The notes: generated by a model from the sequence alone, not told the origin. A DNA stretch of 64,000 nucleotides from an uncultured Pseudoflavonifractor sp. (GCF_944387805.1 NZ_CALXGI010000001.1:95391-159390); one strand, 5' to 3'; counted from the stretch's first letter, positions 10,147 to 19,170 are shown. Made by a program: numbers and translations.

Positions 10147-10863
10147 TCAGCCTCCTGTCTCGAAAAAGACGGTCAGCGCGTTGAGAAAGCCCTTCCGCCG
10201 CGCCCGGCTGATCTTCAGCTGGCTGTCGCCTACCCAGAGGGTATCGCCGTCAATTTTGTTTACATAATGCAGGTTAACCAAAAAGCAGTTATTGCAGCGG
10301 ACAAAGCGGCTTCCGGCCAGCGGACCCAGCTTTTCCTCCACGCTTTTTAATGATTCCCATGACTCCAGGTCCCCGTTCACCGTGTGGTACACGACCAGAT
10401 GCTTGTTGACCTCGACGTAGCAGATGCTGTCCGTGTCGATCCGGGAGAGGCCGCTCTGCGTTTTCAGGAGGACGGCGTGGTGCTGCCTGCCCTTGGCGGA
10501 GGCAACCGCCTTGTCAAAGCGCAGCGCAAAGGAACCGTAGGTCACCGGCTTGAGAATATAGTCGCTGGCGCCCACCTCATAGCCGTTTAAGGCGTACTGC
10601 GCCATCTGCGTGACAAAAATAAGGCATACGCTGGGGTCCACGATGCGCAGCCGCTTTGCCGCGCTCAGCCCGCTCATGAGCGGCATATTGATGTCCATAA
10701 AAATAATATCGTAGCGCGGTTCATAGCCTTCGATGAAGGCCAGTCCATCGGAAAAGCGTTCAATGGCAAAGCGCTCGTTTTTCTCCCGGCCATACTGCTC
10801 AATGCACTTTATAAGCTGCTGCGCTTCGTCCTCCAGATCCTCTACAACGGCGATGCGGATCAT
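10147..10863 (-). CDS. LytTR-family response regulator
   Basis: A 238-residue protein. The receiver domain (1-120) has acidic residues near VVEDLEDE, the phospho-acceptor Asp in IIFMDINMP and the conserved Lys in YILKPV. A LytTR DNA-binding domain (about 140-235) follows, with typical SLKSVEEKL, FVRCNNCFLVNLHYV and ISRARRKGF segments. LytTR regulators usually bind direct repeats upstream of target promoters. It is first in the operon and is followed by its kinase. The 236 bases upstream (10864-11099) hold no gene I can support. Confidence 0.9.
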   Translation of the reverse strand: MIRIAVVEDLEDEAQQLIKCIEQYGREKNERFAIERFSDGLAFIEGYEPRYDIIFMDINMPLMSGLSAAKRLRIVDPSVCLIFVTQMAQYALNGYEVGASDYILKPVTYGSFALRFDKAVASAKGRQHHAVLLKTQSGLSRIDTDSICYVEVNKHLVVYHTVNGDLESWESLKSVEEKLGPLAGSRFVRCNNCFLVNLHYVNKIDGDTLWVGDSQLKISRARRKGFLNALTVFFETGG

Positions 10864-11099
10864 GGCCCCTCAACCTCCCTGACGCAGAGTAAATAGGTTG
10901 AGAATATTATCGCATAGATGCAATAACTTGGCAATACTTGATTAAATCCGGCAAAAATATGCACAAAAGACAGATGGCATTGCCCGATCGGCCAATGAAA
11001 CGAAGCGGTATGCAGCTCCGCTGCTCTTTTTGCACGGCCCAATTTCTTGTTTTTGAGGGGACAGATGAAAAAATATCCGGGGAGGATGGGACGGCCGTC

Positions 11100-12557
11100 T
11101 CATACGCGCCAGAAAACTTCCGCCGTCTCTCCGGACAGCCTGATTTCCTGGATAAACTGAGCGGCCACCAGCTTTTTCTGCCCAAATTCCAGGGGGGCGA
11201 ATTTCAGATGCTGCATTTTGTGGGACGGACCGGCATGCTGCCTGGCCTGGAGCTCCAGCAGACTCTGCCGCCTGGACTCCAGCTTTTTGACGGTGCGGTT
11301 GATATATGACATAGTCAGGTCGCTGCTCTCGGCCAGGGCGGAGATAAGCCGGTCAATTTTCCGGTCGATTTCGGCCAGAGCCGCAGTGTTCTCCCGGGTC
11401 TCTGACTGAGGGGGGCTTTCATCCGGGCACTCCGCCAGCAGCCGCTCCAGCTCCGCCTCCACGGCAGCCTCCAGCGTCCGCAGGTCCACCTGGATGGACG
11501 AATGGCACAGCCCCAGGTTGGAACGGCCGCTGCACACCAGGTAGTACTTGTCTTTGTCCCGGTTGACCTTGACGCTGTACCCGCAGGAGGCGCATTTCAG
11601 CAGTCCTGAGAGCCAGGTGTGCTTCCCACGGCCGGAATTGCCCAGCTGCCGGTTATGCTCCAGCTTATACTGGCACCGGAGCCACAGGCCGGAGGGAATC
11701 AGCCCGCGGTGGGTGGACAGGGAGAAGCGCTGCTCCTTCAGGTCCTGGTACTTGCCTGCGCTCCGGTCCCGTTTTCCCACAATCATACCGCCGTGAAGGC
11801 CGTCGAACTCCTCCAGCCTGTTGGAGAAAATCAGGCCTTTACCCTGATAGTATAGATAGACATCCTCGTCGGCCATGACGTATAATGGACTATGTAAAAT
11901 GCGGGAGAGGGACACATTGTCCCAGACCGCCCGCCTGGGGGCGGGGATGCCGTCGCCGTTGAGGGAGCGGGCCACGCTGCCCAGGGAGGCCTCCTCCCGG
12001 GCGTAGGACTGGAAGATGCGCTCCACAATGGCGGCGTGCGCATTGGGAAGGAGGCTGGGAGCCGGTTTTCCGTCCGGCCCGGGCAGCTTCCCGATGGAGA
12101 AGCCGTAGGGAGCCGGGCCGCCGGGCCAGGAGCCCAGCCTGGCCCGCTGGTAGTAGTTGTCCCGCACCCGCTCTGCGGTGGTCTCCCGCTCCAACTGGGC
12201 AAAGACCATGATGATGTTGAGCATGGCCCGGCCCATGGGCGTGGAGGTGTCAAAGGTCTCGTTGATGGAGACAAACTCCACGCTGTGCTCTCTCAGAACC
12301 TCCCACAGCCGCCCAAAGTCGGCGATGGAGCGGGAGAAGCGGTCCAGCCGGTAGACGATAATTTTCTGGATCAGACCGCGCTCCACATCCCCCATCATCT
12401 GCTGAAAGGCCGGACGGTTGGTATTCTTGCCGGAGTAGCCTTTGTCCTGATAGATTTGAAATTCCGCGCCGGCCTTTTGCCTGCACAGGTTGATTTGTCC
12501 CTGTATGGAGAGGCTGTCTGCCTTGTCCACGGACTGCCGGGCGTAGATGGCGTCCAG
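11100..12557 (-). CDS. Large serine recombinase (SpoIVCA-size)
   Basis: Read from CTG at 12555-12557, this is 485 residues. An N-terminal resolvase domain has IYARQSVDKADS with catalytic Ser at residue 9, and VYRLDRFSRS with active-site Arg residues. A recombinase domain, a zinc-ribbon (CASCGYSV ... CSGRSNLGLC) and a C-terminal coiled coil follow. The first in-frame GTG (12528-12530) would delete the catalytic serine. The CTG lies 8 bases after AAAGGAGG and is the only plausible in-frame start after the TAG at 12606-12608, so I infer a CTG start (ATG decay is the alternative). Size is close to the ~500-residue SpoIVCA skin recombinase and shorter than ~700-residue TnpX. It probably catalyses integration and excision of the surrounding element. 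Confidence 0.85.
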   Translation of the reverse strand: MDAIYARQSVDKADSLSIQGQINLCRQKAGAEFQIYQDKGYSGKNTNRPAFQQMMGDVERGLIQKIIVYRLDRFSRSIADFGRLWEVLREHSVEFVSINETFDTSTPMGRAMLNIIMVFAQLERETTAERVRDNYYQRARLGSWPGGPAPYGFSIGKLPGPDGKPAPSLLPNAHAAIVERIFQSYAREEASLGSVARSLNGDGIPAPRRAVWDNVSLSRILHSPLYVMADEDVYLYYQGKGLIFSNRLEEFDGLHGGMIVGKRDRSAGKYQDLKEQRFSLSTHRGLIPSGLWLRCQYKLEHNRQLGNSGRGKHTWLSGLLKCASCGYSVKVNRDKDKYYLVCSGRSNLGLCHSSIQVDLRTLEAAVEAELERLLAECPDESPPQSETRENTAALAEIDRKIDRLISALAESSDLTMSYINRTVKKLESRRQSLLELQARQHAGPSHKMQHLKFAPLEFGQKKLVAAQFIQEIRLSGETAEVFWRV

Positions 12558-12605
12558 AGGAGATGCCTCCTTTCTCCTTGCCCACGGCCTGCACTGCGGG
12601 GAGGA

Positions 12606-12719
12606 CTAGGTGCGCAATGTCCTATGAAGAGCCGCCATACAGGCGCGATAAAGTGCGGCCAGAACTGCGGCGCGCTGTGTGCCGCTGTTCTGAACCGGAT
12701 GCCGGTGCAGGATATTCAT
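12606..12719 (-). CDS. Small ORF upstream of the recombinase (37 aa)
   Basis: ATG at 12719 with GAGAGG eight bases before it; 37 codons ending at TAG 12606-12608. It is basic and Ala/Leu-rich (for example QRAAVLAALYRACMAALHRTLRT). It is in the same frame as the recombinase, with only the TAG and 16 codons between, so readthrough would fuse them. It could be a leader peptide or translation-coupling device, or a degraded N-terminal extension. I do not recognise it. Confidence 0.4.
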   Translation of the reverse strand: MNILHRHPVQNSGTQRAAVLAALYRACMAALHRTLRT

Positions 12720-12755
12720 GGCGCTTACCTCTCTTTCATCGGGTATTCTGGGAGC

Positions 12756-12784
12756 ATTCTATGTAAGGCCCCGGGAATATATGC
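12756..12784 (-). promoter_or_regulatory. Sigma-E-like sporulation promoter for the recombinase
   Basis: On the minus strand, GCATATA (12784-12778) and CATAGAAT (12763-12756) are separated by exactly 14 bases. The Bacillus sigma-E consensus is KMATATT-N14-CATACAMT, so the match is 6/7 and 7/8. The predicted start site (~12748) gives a ~29-base leader before the 37-codon ORF. The assignment is by consensus only. Confidence 0.5.
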
Positions 12785-13097
12785 CGCCAGGACGTGACAC
12801 CCTTCAACGACATGCGGCGGAATTCCAAATGGCGCCGCGCCCTGCCCGGCTCATGTTCCTGCGGCGGCAACAACGCCGCGTAAGAAGAAAATTCGGACGG
12901 CGGAGGGAGCGCCGGAGACAGCTGGCTATATTGCGAAAAATACATGCGATAAATTGTACAATTCGGAGGATAAAAAACAGGCTAAAAAAGGACACATGAC
13001 CTTTCTGATTGTGAGATATAGCGGATATAATGAAACCGTAAGGAGCGGTATCTGTGCCATTTGCTGATTCTGGAAGCTGCGCATTCTGAGGAGATGG
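12785..13097. promoter_or_regulatory. Intergenic region between recombinase and Crp/Fnr gene
   Basis: No gene is supported here. It contains a perfect 12-base palindrome AATTGTACAATT (12952-12963), a plausible operator, and a TATAAT at about 13034-13039 that could be the -10 of the Crp/Fnr gene, with only a weak -35. The rightmost part is AT-rich. Confidence 0.4.
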
Positions 13098-13805
13098 ATG
13101 TATTTGGAAATCTTTAAAGAGCTGCCCCAGGAAAAGCGGGCGCGCATGGAGCTTCTCTTTCGCAACTGTACCGAAGAGGTCCGGTATTACATGTCCCTGG
13201 TGGAGATCCCGGCCAATCAGACCTTTATCAAGGCGGGGACGGAGTGCACCCATATTTTCATGATTCTGTCGGGAAAGGTGACGGGGGTGGAGTGGCCCGC
13301 CCACGACCGGTGCTATCCGTTCAAGGACTTTGGGCCGGGCGATTTTTTCGGAGAAATTGAGTGCTTTGCCGGTCTGCCCTGCTACCGCATCAGCATCCTC
13401 TCGGCCACGAGGTGCCGGGTGCTCACCATCCCGGCGGTGTGCTACATGGAGTGGATGCGCATGGATGTGGACGCGCTGTTTATGCGCACCCAGGAAAACA
13501 TGCACCGGCTGATTACCCAGACGGCGGAGGCCAGGAAGTACCTCTTTATGGAGGGAAAGGACCGGCTGATGGTCCACCTTATCCGGCTGTTTGAACAGCG
13601 GCAGCCCCAGCCTGACTGCCTGGAGCTGAAAAAGACCAGACAGCAGCTGGCGGAGGAGATAGGCTTTTCCGTGAAAACCCTCAACCGGAGCATCAAGCAT
13701 CTGGAGGAAATGGGGCTGATCCAGGTGCGGAAAGGGAAGGTTGTCATCCCCCGGGAGGGATTCTGTCAGATGAAAGTCCATGTGGAGCACCATGTCAACG
13801 GCTGA
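13098..13805 (+). CDS. Crp/Fnr-family transcriptional regulator
   Basis: A 235-residue protein. An N-terminal cyclic-nucleotide-binding-type beta barrel (about 20-140, with GDFFGEIECF) is followed by a linker helix and a C-terminal winged helix-turn-helix (about 165-225, with TRQQLAEEIGFSVKTLNRSIKHL). No Fnr-type N-terminal cysteine cluster is visible, so it is not an obvious oxygen sensor. It lies 49 bases before xdhA on the same strand and is probably the local activator or repressor of the purine genes. The start follows GAGGAG at short spacing. Confidence 0.85.
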   Translation: MYLEIFKELPQEKRARMELLFRNCTEEVRYYMSLVEIPANQTFIKAGTECTHIFMILSGKVTGVEWPAHDRCYPFKDFGPGDFFGEIECFAGLPCYRISILSATRCRVLTIPAVCYMEWMRMDVDALFMRTQENMHRLITQTAEARKYLFMEGKDRLMVHLIRLFEQRQPQPDCLELKKTRQQLAEEIGFSVKTLNRSIKHLEEMGLIQVRKGKVVIPREGFCQMKVHVEHHVNG

Positions 13806-13854
13806 GGGGCGTCCCGGTCCCTCTTCAGCCATCAGGAAACAGGAGGAGAGCACC

Positions 13855-16140
13855 ATGTATGTAGGGAAGAATGTGACACGGGTAGACGCCTATGACAAGG
13901 TGACCGGACGCACAAAATATACCGACGATCTGTGCGACAGGGGCGCCTATGTGGCCCAGGTTCTGCATGCAACCATTCCCAGCGGGCGGGTGGTGTCCAT
14001 GGACGTGTCGGCCGCTGAGGCCATTCCCGGCGTGATCCGGGTATTTACCTGCTTTGACCTGAAGGAGAAGCACTATTTTCCCACCGCGGGCCATCCCTGG
14101 TCCACCGATGTAAGCCACCAGGACGTGGCCGACCGGCTGGTCCTCACCGAGCGGGTGCGCTTCTACGGCGATGACATCGCCGCCGTGGTGGCGGAGGACG
14201 AGGTGGCCGCCGCCCAGGCCCTGCGGGCCATCAAAGTGGAGTACGAGGAGTACCCCTTTGTGCTGGATGTCCAGGAGGCCATGAAGGACGGGGCGCCTCA
14301 GCTCCATGAGGAATACCCCAACAACATTCTCAAGCACACATCCATCCGCAAGGGCAACTATGAGGAGGCCATCAAGGAGCCCGGCCTCATCAAGGTGGAG
14401 GGCTGGTATGACACCCCCACCGTCCAGCACTGCCACATCGAGAACTTCATCTGTACCGCCGAGATGACGGGGGACCGGATCAAGATCGTCAGCTCCACCC
14501 AGATTCCCCACATCGTCCGCCGGGTGGTGGGTCAGGCCCTGGGCCTGCCCTGGGGCAAGATACAGGTCATCAAGCCCTATATAGGCGGCGGCTTCGGCAA
14601 CAAGCAGGACGTGCTCTACGAGCCCCTGTGCGCCTGGCTGTGCATGCAGCTGGGGGGACATCTGATCAAGATCGACATCCCCCGGGAGGACACCTTTGTC
14701 TCCAACCGGGTGCGCCACGCCATCCGCAGCCACATCATCTCCTGGGTGCGGCCCGACGGCACCTACGCCGCCCGCAAGCTGGAGGCCTTCTCCGACCAGG
14801 GCGCCTACGCCTCCCACGGCCACAGCATCGCCGCCAAGGGCATGGGCTGCTTCCCCCAGCTCTACCCCTGCGACAACGTGGAGGCCGACGCCTACACCGT
14901 GTTCACCAACAAGCCGGTGGCGGGCGCCATGCGGGGCTACGGCATCCCCCAGGCCATGTGGGCGGTGGAGTGCCACACCGAGGACGTGTGCGCCAGGCTG
15001 GGGCTGGACCCCATTGAGTTCCGCCGGAAGAACCTGATGCCCGTGGGCTTCACGGACCCCTTCTCCAAGAACGAGCTCTACTCCGACACCTTCAACCAGT
15101 GCATGGACAAGGGCATGGAGGTCACGGACTACCTGCGGAAGTACAAGGAGTACCAGAACCAGACCGGCGACGTGCGCCGGGGCATCGGCATGGCCGTGTT
15201 CTGGTACAATACCGCCGTGTGGCCCATCTCTCTGGAGACTTCCTCCTGCCGCATGGTGCTCAACCAGGACGGCTCCCTCCAGGTCCAGCTGGGCGAGACG
15301 GAGATCGGCCAGGGCGCCGACACCGCCTATACCCAGATGACGGCGGACATTGTGGGCGTGCCTCTGGACGCGGTTCACGTGGTCTCCTGCCAGGATACCG
15401 ACGTGACCCCCTTCGGCACCGGCGCCTATGCCTCCCGCCAGACCTACACGGCGGGCTTCTCCATCCGGCAGACCGGCGCCCTGCTGAAGGAGCGCATTCT
15501 GAAGTACGCCCACCAGCTGACCCGGATGCCCCCCTACAACCTGGACATCGTGGAGGGCAACATTGTCCGCATCACCGACGGGCGGGTGCTGATGACCCTG
15601 GGCGAGCTGGCCACCGAGGCCCTGTACAGCCTGACAGACAGCCAGCACATCACGGCTGAGAGCACCGCCCAGATTAAGTCCAACGCCTACTCCTTCGGCT
15701 GCACCTTCGCCGAGGTGGAGGTGGATATCCCCCTGTGCAAGGTCAAGCTCCTGGACATTGTCAACGTCCACGACGCGGGCACCATCATCAACCCGGCCCT
15801 GGCCGAGGCCCAGGTCCACGGCGGCATGAGCATGGGCATCGGCTATGGCCTGTCGGAAAAGCTGATGTTTGACCCCAGGACCGGCCGGGCGCTGAACAAC
15901 AACCTGCTGGACTACAAGCTCTCCACCTTTATGGATCACCCCCGCCTGAGGGCCTATTTCGTGGAGAACCCGGAGCCTACCAGCGCCTTCGGCACCAAGG
16001 CCCTGGGCGAGCCGCCCACCTGCTCGGTGGCCCCCGCCATCCGCAACGCCATCTACCACGCCACCGGCGTGGCAGTGGATGAGGCGCCGGTCAACCCCCA
16101 TATCCTGTTCCGCAGATTCCGTGAAGAAGGTCTGATCTAA
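13855..16140 (+). CDS. xdhA: Xanthine dehydrogenase, molybdopterin-binding subunit
   Basis: A 761-residue protein from the ATG after AGGAGGAG, the size of E. coli XdhA (~750). It has the aldehyde oxidase/xanthine dehydrogenase hammerhead domain (about 15-130) and Mo-cofactor domains with GGGFGNKQD, the AMRGYG loop, GETEIGQG and, near the C-terminus, SAFGTKALGEPPT. The conserved Glu in KALGE is the expected base that activates the Mo ligand. It hydroxylates a purine such as hypoxanthine or xanthine. It forms an operon with the FAD and 2Fe-2S subunits; a purine permease follows. It could be another Mo-hydroxylase, but the permease supports purines. Confidence 0.9.
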   Translation: MYVGKNVTRVDAYDKVTGRTKYTDDLCDRGAYVAQVLHATIPSGRVVSMDVSAAEAIPGVIRVFTCFDLKEKHYFPTAGHPWSTDVSHQDVADRLVLTERVRFYGDDIAAVVAEDEVAAAQALRAIKVEYEEYPFVLDVQEAMKDGAPQLHEEYPNNILKHTSIRKGNYEEAIKEPGLIKVEGWYDTPTVQHCHIENFICTAEMTGDRIKIVSSTQIPHIVRRVVGQALGLPWGKIQVIKPYIGGGFGNKQDVLYEPLCAWLCMQLGGHLIKIDIPREDTFVSNRVRHAIRSHIISWVRPDGTYAARKLEAFSDQGAYASHGHSIAAKGMGCFPQLYPCDNVEADAYTVFTNKPVAGAMRGYGIPQAMWAVECHTEDVCARLGLDPIEFRRKNLMPVGFTDPFSKNELYSDTFNQCMDKGMEVTDYLRKYKEYQNQTGDVRRGIGMAVFWYNTAVWPISLETSSCRMVLNQDGSLQVQLGETEIGQGADTAYTQMTADIVGVPLDAVHVVSCQDTDVTPFGTGAYASRQTYTAGFSIRQTGALLKERILKYAHQLTRMPPYNLDIVEGNIVRITDGRVLMTLGELATEALYSLTDSQHITAESTAQIKSNAYSFGCTFAEVEVDIPLCKVKLLDIVNVHDAGTIINPALAEAQVHGGMSMGIGYGLSEKLMFDPRTGRALNNNLLDYKLSTFMDHPRLRAYFVENPEPTSAFGTKALGEPPTCSVAPAIRNAIYHATGVAVDEAPVNPHILFRRFREEGLI

Positions 16141-16154
16141 GGAGGCGGCAGTCT

Positions 16155-17042
16155 ATGTATGATATCAAAGCGCTCTATGAGGCTGAGAGCGTACCCCACG
16201 CGGTACAGCTTCTGGTGGAGCACCCCGAGGCCCAGATCATTGCCGGCGGCAGCGACGTGCTGGTTCAGATCCGGGAGGGAAAGCGGGCCGGCAAGGAGCT
16301 GGTGAGCATCTATGGGCTGGACGAGCTGCGGGGCGTGTCCTGCGAGGAGGACGGCGCCCTCCGGATCGGGTCCCTCACCAGCTTCTCCCACATCGCCCGG
16401 GCCCCCCTGATCCAGGAGCACATCAAGGTGCTGGGCGAGGCAGTGGACATGGTGGGCGGGCCTCAGATCCGCAACATCGGCACCATCGGCGGCAACACCT
16501 GCAACGGCGTCACCTCTGCCGACTCCGCCTCCACCCTCTTCGCCTGGGACGCCATCGTGGAGATCACTGGCCCCGAGGGGGTGCGGCGCATGCCCATCCA
16601 GGCGTTCTACATCAAGGCCGGCCAGGTAAACCTGCGCCCCGGCGAGCTGCAGACCGCCATCATCATCCCCAAGGCCGCCTATGAGGGGTACAAGGGGCAC
16701 TACATCAAGTACGCCATGCGCAACGCCATGGACATCGCCACCATCGGCTGCTCGGTCAATGTCAAGCTGTCGGCGGACAAGCAGACTATGGAGGATGTGC
16801 GCATCGCCTACGGTGTGGCGGGCCCCATCCCCATGCGGGCCGTCCACGCCGAGGAGCGGGCCAAGGGCCGGCCGGTTGCCGGGGAGGAAGTCAGGGCCGC
16901 AGCCCGGGCTGTGCTGGAGGACATCCACCCCAGAGACAGCTGGCGCGCCGCCAAGGATTTCCGGGAACACATCGCCGTGGTGCTGGCCGAGCGGGGACTC
17001 AGGGAGGCAATCCGTCTTTCGGGAGGTGAAATCCATGCCTAA
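16155..17042 (+). CDS. xdhB: Xanthine dehydrogenase, FAD-binding subunit
   Basis: A 295-residue protein with the FAD-binding motif IAGGSDVLVQIREGK (about 32-46) and RNIGTIGGNTCNGVTSADSAS (about 108-128), both typical of CoxM/XdhB-type subunits, then a C-terminal CO-dehydrogenase-flavoprotein domain. It passes electrons from the iron-sulfur centres to NAD+ or another acceptor. It starts 14 bases after xdhA and overlaps xdhC by 8 bases, so expression is coupled. Confidence 0.92.
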   Translation: MYDIKALYEAESVPHAVQLLVEHPEAQIIAGGSDVLVQIREGKRAGKELVSIYGLDELRGVSCEEDGALRIGSLTSFSHIARAPLIQEHIKVLGEAVDMVGGPQIRNIGTIGGNTCNGVTSADSASTLFAWDAIVEITGPEGVRRMPIQAFYIKAGQVNLRPGELQTAIIIPKAAYEGYKGHYIKYAMRNAMDIATIGCSVNVKLSADKQTMEDVRIAYGVAGPIPMRAVHAEERAKGRPVAGEEVRAAARAVLEDIHPRDSWRAAKDFREHIAVVLAERGLREAIRLSGGEIHA

Positions 17043-17541
17043 TCAGTATAAGCTGGTATCCTGCACCATCAACGGCAAAAAGGTCGAGAAGATGGTGGAT
17101 GTGCGCGCCTCTCTCACCGACATGCTTCGAAACGATTTCCGCCTGACCAGCGTGAAGAAGGGGTGCGAAGTGGGCGAGTGCGGCGCCTGCAATGTGCTCA
17201 TCAACGGCGAGACCTTCAACTCCTGCATCTATCTGGCTGTCTGGGCCGACGGCAAGGAGATTGTGACCCTGGAGGGCCTGGCCGGCCCCAACGGCGAGCT
17301 CTCCGACATCCAGCAGGCCTTTATCGACGAGGCCGCAGTGCAGTGCGGCTTCTGCACCCCCGGCTTTGTGATGAGCGCTGCGGAGCTGCTGGCCGCCGGC
17401 CGGGAGTTCTCCGACGATGAAATCCGCAAAATGCTGTCCGGGCACCTGTGCCGCTGCACCGGCTATGAGAATATCTTCCGGGCCGTGAAGAAGACCATGC
17501 TGCGCCGGCTTGGAAAGAATGCCGAGGCGGACGCGGTATAA
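17035..17541 (+). CDS. xdhC: Xanthine dehydrogenase, 2Fe-2S subunit
   Basis: A 168-residue protein starting at ATG 17035 after GGGAGG. The plant-type 2Fe-2S site is Cys44, Cys49, Cys52 (GCEVGECGAC) and Cys64. The second cluster is Cys104, Cys107 (QCGFC) and Cys139, Cys141 (CRC). It relays electrons between the Mo site and FAD. It overlaps xdhB, completing the three-subunit enzyme. Confidence 0.95.
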   Translation: MPNQYKLVSCTINGKKVEKMVDVRASLTDMLRNDFRLTSVKKGCEVGECGACNVLINGETFNSCIYLAVWADGKEIVTLEGLAGPNGELSDIQQAFIDEAAVQCGFCTPGFVMSAAELLAAGREFSDDEIRKMLSGHLCRCTGYENIFRAVKKTMLRRLGKNAEADAV

Positions 17542-17591
17542 CCGCCCCGGAAAAAGCGCCTGAATCCATATCCGACCCCAAATGTCACGCC

Positions 17592-17654
17592 CTCCGGCTG
17601 CGTCAGTGTCCGATCCAAACTGTGAGAGAGCTGCGGCCAGCCGGAGGCATTTTT
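17592..17654 (+). terminator. Terminator-like hairpin between xdhC and the permease
   Basis: CCTCCGGCTG (17592-17601) pairs with CAGCCGGAGG (17638-17647) and is followed by a T-run. The loop is long (36 bases), so it may be a regulated structure. I saw no purine riboswitch core. Confidence 0.5.
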
Positions 17655-17727
17655 CCAGCTTATAGCTAAAAAATAGTTATGTGCAATGAAAAATAAAATT
17701 TATTCGTCAGACGATGAGAGGTGCGAA

Positions 17728-19134
17728 ATGGAAAACAAGGAAGCGAATGTGAAGACCGTCACCGTGGAAAATATCTACCGGCTCAATGGGCGCGTCCCGC
17801 TGTCCAAGGCCATCCCCTTCGGCCTGCAGCATGTGTTGGCCATGTTTGTATCCAACCTTGCCCCGGTGCTCATTGTGTGCAGCGCCGCCCTGGTGCGGGG
17901 GACGGAAAATCACCTCACCGCAGTGGAGATCACCCGCCTGCTCCAGTGCGCCATGTTTGCCGCCGGTATCGGCACCTGCATGCAGCTCTACCCCATCTGG
18001 AAAATCGGCTCCAAGCTGCCCATCGTAATGGGCGTCAGCTTCACCTTCCTTGGAAGCCTCCTGATCATTTGCACCAATCCGGATCTGGGCTATGAGGGGA
18101 TGATTGGCGCGGTCATCCTGGGCGGCATTTTTGAGGGCCTGGTGGGCCTGAGCGCCCGGTACTGGAAGCGCTTCCTCACGCCTGTGGTGTCCTCCTGCGT
18201 GGTTGTTGCCATCGGCCTGTCCCTGCTGCCCGTGGGCATGAACTCCTGGGGCGGCGGCAGCGGCTCTGCCGACTTCGGCTCCTGGTATCACCTGGTGGTG
18301 GGCCTGTTCACCCTGCTGGTCTGCCTGGTGTCCCGCTACCTCCTCAAGGGCGTGTACAAGAACCTGAACATTCTGGTGGGCCTCATCGCCGGATATATTC
18401 TGGCCGGTATTTTTACCCTGGCCGGCGTGGCGCCGCTGGTGGACTTCTCCGGCATCGGCAGGACGGTGGGGGAGATCGGCTTCTTCAGCCTGCCCCGGCC
18501 TGTATTCTTTACCGGGCATATGCCGGTGTTTGACCTGGGCGCGTTCTTTACCATCGCCATCGTATTCCTGGTCTCGGCGGCGGAGACCACCGGCGCCACC
18601 ACCGCGGTGTGCAAGGGCGCCCTGGACCGGGACCTGAAGATTGAGGAGCTCCAGGGCTCCCTGGCCGTGGACGGCTTCTCCAGCACCATCTCCGGCTGCT
18701 TCGGCTGCCTGCCGCTGACCTCCTTCAGCCAGAACGTGGGCCTGGTGACCATGACCGGCGTCATCAACCGCTTCACTATCTTCATGGGTGCGCTGATTAT
18801 GATTCTGGCCTCCCTCTTTCCGCCGCTGGGCGCCTTCTTCAACTCCCTGCCCCAGTCCGTTCTGGGAGGGTGCACGGTGATGATGTTCGGCTCTATTCTG
18901 TATGAGGGCGTCAAGATGCTCAAGGACTGCAAGTTCAACGACCGCACCATGATCATCGTCTCCCTGTCCTTCTGCGTGGGCGTGGGCCTGACCCAGACCG
19001 ACGGCAACTTCTTCAGCGCGTTCCCCGCCGCTGTGGGCGACATTTTCAACGGAAATGCCGTGGCCGGTGTGTTTGTGGTGGCGCTGCTGCTCAGCCTGTT
19101 CCTGCCCAAGAGCAAGGATACCGACGAGGAGTGA
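17728..19134 (+). CDS. NCS2-family purine (xanthine/urate) permease
   Basis: A 468-residue membrane protein with about 12-14 hydrophobic segments. NCS2 signatures are present: GLQHVLAMF near the N-terminus, PIVMGVSFTFLG, and SFSQNVGLVTMTG around the substrate site. I chose ATG 17728, preceded by GAGAGG; the earlier in-frame ATG at 17686 has no ribosome binding site. It should import xanthine or a related purine by proton symport, feeding the xdhABC enzyme upstream. It ends near the right end of the element, with its terminator inside it. Confidence 0.9.
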   Translation: MENKEANVKTVTVENIYRLNGRVPLSKAIPFGLQHVLAMFVSNLAPVLIVCSAALVRGTENHLTAVEITRLLQCAMFAAGIGTCMQLYPIWKIGSKLPIVMGVSFTFLGSLLIICTNPDLGYEGMIGAVILGGIFEGLVGLSARYWKRFLTPVVSSCVVVAIGLSLLPVGMNSWGGGSGSADFGSWYHLVVGLFTLLVCLVSRYLLKGVYKNLNILVGLIAGYILAGIFTLAGVAPLVDFSGIGRTVGEIGFFSLPRPVFFTGHMPVFDLGAFFTIAIVFLVSAAETTGATTAVCKGALDRDLKIEELQGSLAVDGFSSTISGCFGCLPLTSFSQNVGLVTMTGVINRFTIFMGALIMILASLFPPLGAFFNSLPQSVLGGCTVMMFGSILYEGVKMLKDCKFNDRTMIIVSLSFCVGVGLTQTDGNFFSAFPAAVGDIFNGNAVAGVFVVALLLSLFLPKSKDTDEE

Positions 19135-19170
19135 GCCGGCGGAAATACCGCAGAGATCAAATCAGACATA

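Noticed and set aside
12804..13856. 350-codon minus-strand frame across the Crp/Fnr gene
   Set aside because: Antisense to a well-supported regulator and lacking any recognisable domain.
13825..16101. 758-codon minus-strand frame opposite xdhA
   Set aside because: Shadow of the xdhA coding sequence; the plus strand has clear Mo-hydroxylase motifs.
17542..17727. Purine riboswitch before the permease
   Set aside because: The hairpin there lacks the purine riboswitch core; a terminator-like structure explains it.
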